From: Reyranella sp.
Lineage (GTDB): Bacteria; Pseudomonadota; Alphaproteobacteria; Reyranellales; Reyranellaceae
Direction: 5' to 3'
Length of the DNA: 64,000 nucleotides
NCBI RefSeq assembly: GCF_030651995.1
Contig: NZ_JAUSBN010000054.1
Location: 1-64,000 of the forward strand
The notes under the pieces were generated by a model. The model saw only the letters and a list, made by a program, of their open reading frames with translations, was not told the origin of the DNA and did no database searches. The position numbers and the translations under genes are program-made. Within the stretch, counting starts at the first letter, position 1. Each line of letters opens with the position of its first letter. This document shows positions 61,468 through 64,000 of the stretch, piece by piece.

Positions 61468-62664
61468 CTACCCGGCGGCCTTGGACGCCGCCTCGAAGGA
61501 CTCCGCTGCCTGCCCGAGAATCGCGATGCCCTCGTCCAGTGCCGCCTTGTCGGCGATCAGCGCCGGGAAGATGCGGATCACGTTCTCACCGGCCGGCGGG
61601 ACCAGGAGTCCCAGCGACTGCAGCTTGTTGACCATGTCGCCCGCCGGCACCGACGGGGCGCACTGCAGGCCCTGCAGGAAACCCGTGCCGCGCTGCTCGA
61701 CGAACACCGTGGGATGCTTCTTGCAGAGTTCCTCGAGCCTGCCCTTCAGGTACTCGCCCTTTTCGCGCACGTCCTCGATGAAGCCGGGCGCCAGCAGGAC
61801 GTCGAGCACGGCATTGGCGACGCCGGTGGCCAGCGGGTTGCCGCCATAGGTCGAGCCGTGCGTGCCGGGGACCATGCCGACCGCCGCCTTCTCGGTTGCC
61901 ATGAAGGCGCCGATCGGGAAGCCGCCGCCCATGCCCTTGGCGATCGCCGCGACATCGGGCTTCACACCCGACCAGTCGTAGCCCCACAGCTTGCCCGTGC
62001 GGCCGAAACCCGTGTGGATCTCGTCGTAGAACAGCAGCAGGCCGAACTCGTCGCAAATGGCGCGCAGGTCCTTCAGGAACTGCGTGGTCGTCGCACGGAT
62101 GCCGCCTTCGCCCTGGATCGGCTCGACCAGGATGCCGGCGGTCTCGTCGTCGATCATGTCGCGGACGACGTTGGTGTTGTTCAGGGGAGCGTGGAGATAG
62201 CCCGGCGCCGGCGGGCCGAAGCCTTCGAGGTACTTCTCGTTGCCGGTGGCGGCGAGCGCGTTCAGCAGGCGGCCGTGGAACGCCGCCTGGAAGCAGATGA
62301 TCTTGTACCGCTTCGGCTGGCCGTTCATGTACTGATACTTGCGGATCAGCTTGATGCCGCCCTCGATGGCTTCCGCGCCGGAGTTGCAGAAGAACATCGT
62401 GTCGGCGAACGAATTCTCGACCAGCCGCTTCGCCAGCTTCTCGCCGTTGCCCACCCGGAACAGGTTCGACGTGTGCCAGAGCCTGGAACCCTGCTCGGTC
62501 AGCGCCTTGACCAGGTAGGGATGGCAGTGGCCCAGCGCGTTCACGGCGATACCGGACGTGAAGTCCAGGTAACGTCGGCCGTCCACCGCGTAGAGATAGT
62601 TACCCTCTCCGCGTTCGAACACGACGTCCTTGCGACCGTACGTCGGCATCACAGCCGTAATCAC
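61468..62664 (-). CDS. argD: Acetylornithine aminotransferase
   Basis: A 398-residue PLP enzyme of class III aminotransferases. The PLP-binding Lys243 is in IAKGMGGGFPIGA, with Asp214 in FYDEIHTGFGRTG. NSGAEAIEGGIK binds the phosphate. A location directly before argF supports the acetylornithine role, though the same fold covers ornithine and 4-aminobutyrate transaminases. GTG 62664 has GGGAGG six bases upstream; ATG 62649 is the alternative. Confidence 0.92.
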   Translation of the reverse strand: MITAVMPTYGRKDVVFERGEGNYLYAVDGRRYLDFTSGIAVNALGHCHPYLVKALTEQGSRLWHTSNLFRVGNGEKLAKRLVENSFADTMFFCNSGAEAIEGGIKLIRKYQYMNGQPKRYKIICFQAAFHGRLLNALAATGNEKYLEGFGPPAPGYLHAPLNNTNVVRDMIDDETAGILVEPIQGEGGIRATTTQFLKDLRAICDEFGLLLFYDEIHTGFGRTGKLWGYDWSGVKPDVAAIAKGMGGGFPIGAFMATEKAAVGMVPGTHGSTYGGNPLATGVANAVLDVLLAPGFIEDVREKGEYLKGRLEELCKKHPTVFVEQRGTGFLQGLQCAPSVPAGDMVNKLQSLGLLVPPAGENVIRIFPALIADKAALDEGIAILGQAAESFEAASKAAG

Positions 62665-62747
62665 AGCGAGCCTCCCTCAAAAGCCAAAAACCCCCGCCGA
62701 TCCGACGATTCCGGGATGGAAACTCCGGGGTTTGGCGAGGGGCGGGC

Positions 62748-62776
62748 ACTATCTTACCGGGGTCCGGGTGTGTCAA
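62748..62776 (-). promoter_or_regulatory. Near-consensus sigma-70 promoter of argD-argF-hslO
   Basis: On the minus strand TTGACA (62776-62771) is followed after 17 bases by GATAGT (62753-62748). The -35 is a perfect match and the -10 a fair one. The predicted start near 62741 gives a leader of about 77 nt that contains a C-run, a G-run and TTTTT (around 62684-62690). Confidence 0.75.
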
Positions 62777-62807
62777 CTTGGGGTGGTCGGCCGGCGGCGG
62801 CCGTCTT

Positions 62808-62825
62808 GAGGGGCCTCGACCCCTC
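62808..62825 (+). other. Short hairpin upstream of the acyl-AMP ligase gene
   Basis: GAGGGG (62808-62813) pairs with CCCCTC (62820-62825) around CCTCGA. It lies six bases before the AGGAG ribosome binding site. Too short to be called a terminator. Confidence 0.35.
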
Positions 62826-62846
62826 TGCTAGGAGACCCGCCTTCCG

Positions 62847-64000
<1,154 letters not shown>

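Overview
The window is GC-rich, densely coded DNA from a heterotrophic alphaproteobacterium. A Reyranella-like or other Rhodospirillales/Hyphomicrobiales relative is my inference from gene content, codon usage and the interspersed palindromic repeats. I see no tRNA, rRNA, CRISPR array, transposase or phage gene.

1-5.8 kb: the tail of an unknown gene, an alpha/beta hydrolase, then a 627-base region without protein genes. That region holds a probable small RNA (about 1223-1368) with its own terminator. A 46-base promoter/operator element upstream of the RNA recurs exactly 350 bases later in front of a TetR-type regulator. Next come divergent cytochrome c' and cytochrome b genes and a MoxR ATPase / VWA protein pair.

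5.8-8.6 kb: a thiamine-diphosphate enzyme is followed by a redoxin-like gene whose frame is interrupted only by one UGA, in the motif W-A-S-W-(UGA)-G-C-R. A hairpin suited to a bacterial SECIS lies 20 nt downstream of the UGA. I read it as a selenoprotein gene (7503-8561).

8.7-14.9 kb: one tightly packed operon with a two-subunit molybdenum hydroxylase, fccA, fccB, soxX, soxY, soxZ and soxA. It is a partial Sox module; soxB and soxCD are not in the window.

14.9-25.7 kb: palindromic repeats, a small hypothetical protein and an Lrp/AsnC regulator. Then comes a bufferin (copper-binding RiPP) operon: DUF2282 precursor, DUF692, DUF2063 and DoxX. It is divergent from an ECF sigma factor plus NrsF-like anti-sigma pair, and matching promoter motifs face both ways. 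LysR, TauE/SafE, class II aldolase, SbmA/YddA-type ABC and SGNH genes follow.

25.8-49.1 kb: catabolic genes, including acyl-CoA dehydrogenase-like flavoproteins, two GMC oxidoreductases, a flavin monooxygenase, a benzoylformate decarboxylase-like enzyme, an HpcH/HpaI aldolase, VOC proteins, a PEP-mutase-type lyase and a five-gene peptide-type ABC transporter. Two carboxymuconolactone-decarboxylase-domain genes sit next to the 3' remnant of a luciferase-like monooxygenase. Three copies of a second inverted-repeat family (122-148 bp) lie between genes here.

49.1-57.1 kb: a minus-strand set with a large transglutaminase/DUF2126 protein, an ATP-grasp/alpha-E fusion, a second transglutaminase and a GT-B glycosyltransferase. 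It resembles the predicted amidoligase/peptide-modification systems.

57.1-64 kb: SDR, zinc alcohol dehydrogenase and GNAT genes, the arginine operon argD-argF-hslO behind a near-consensus promoter, and the start of an acyl-AMP ligase that runs off the end.
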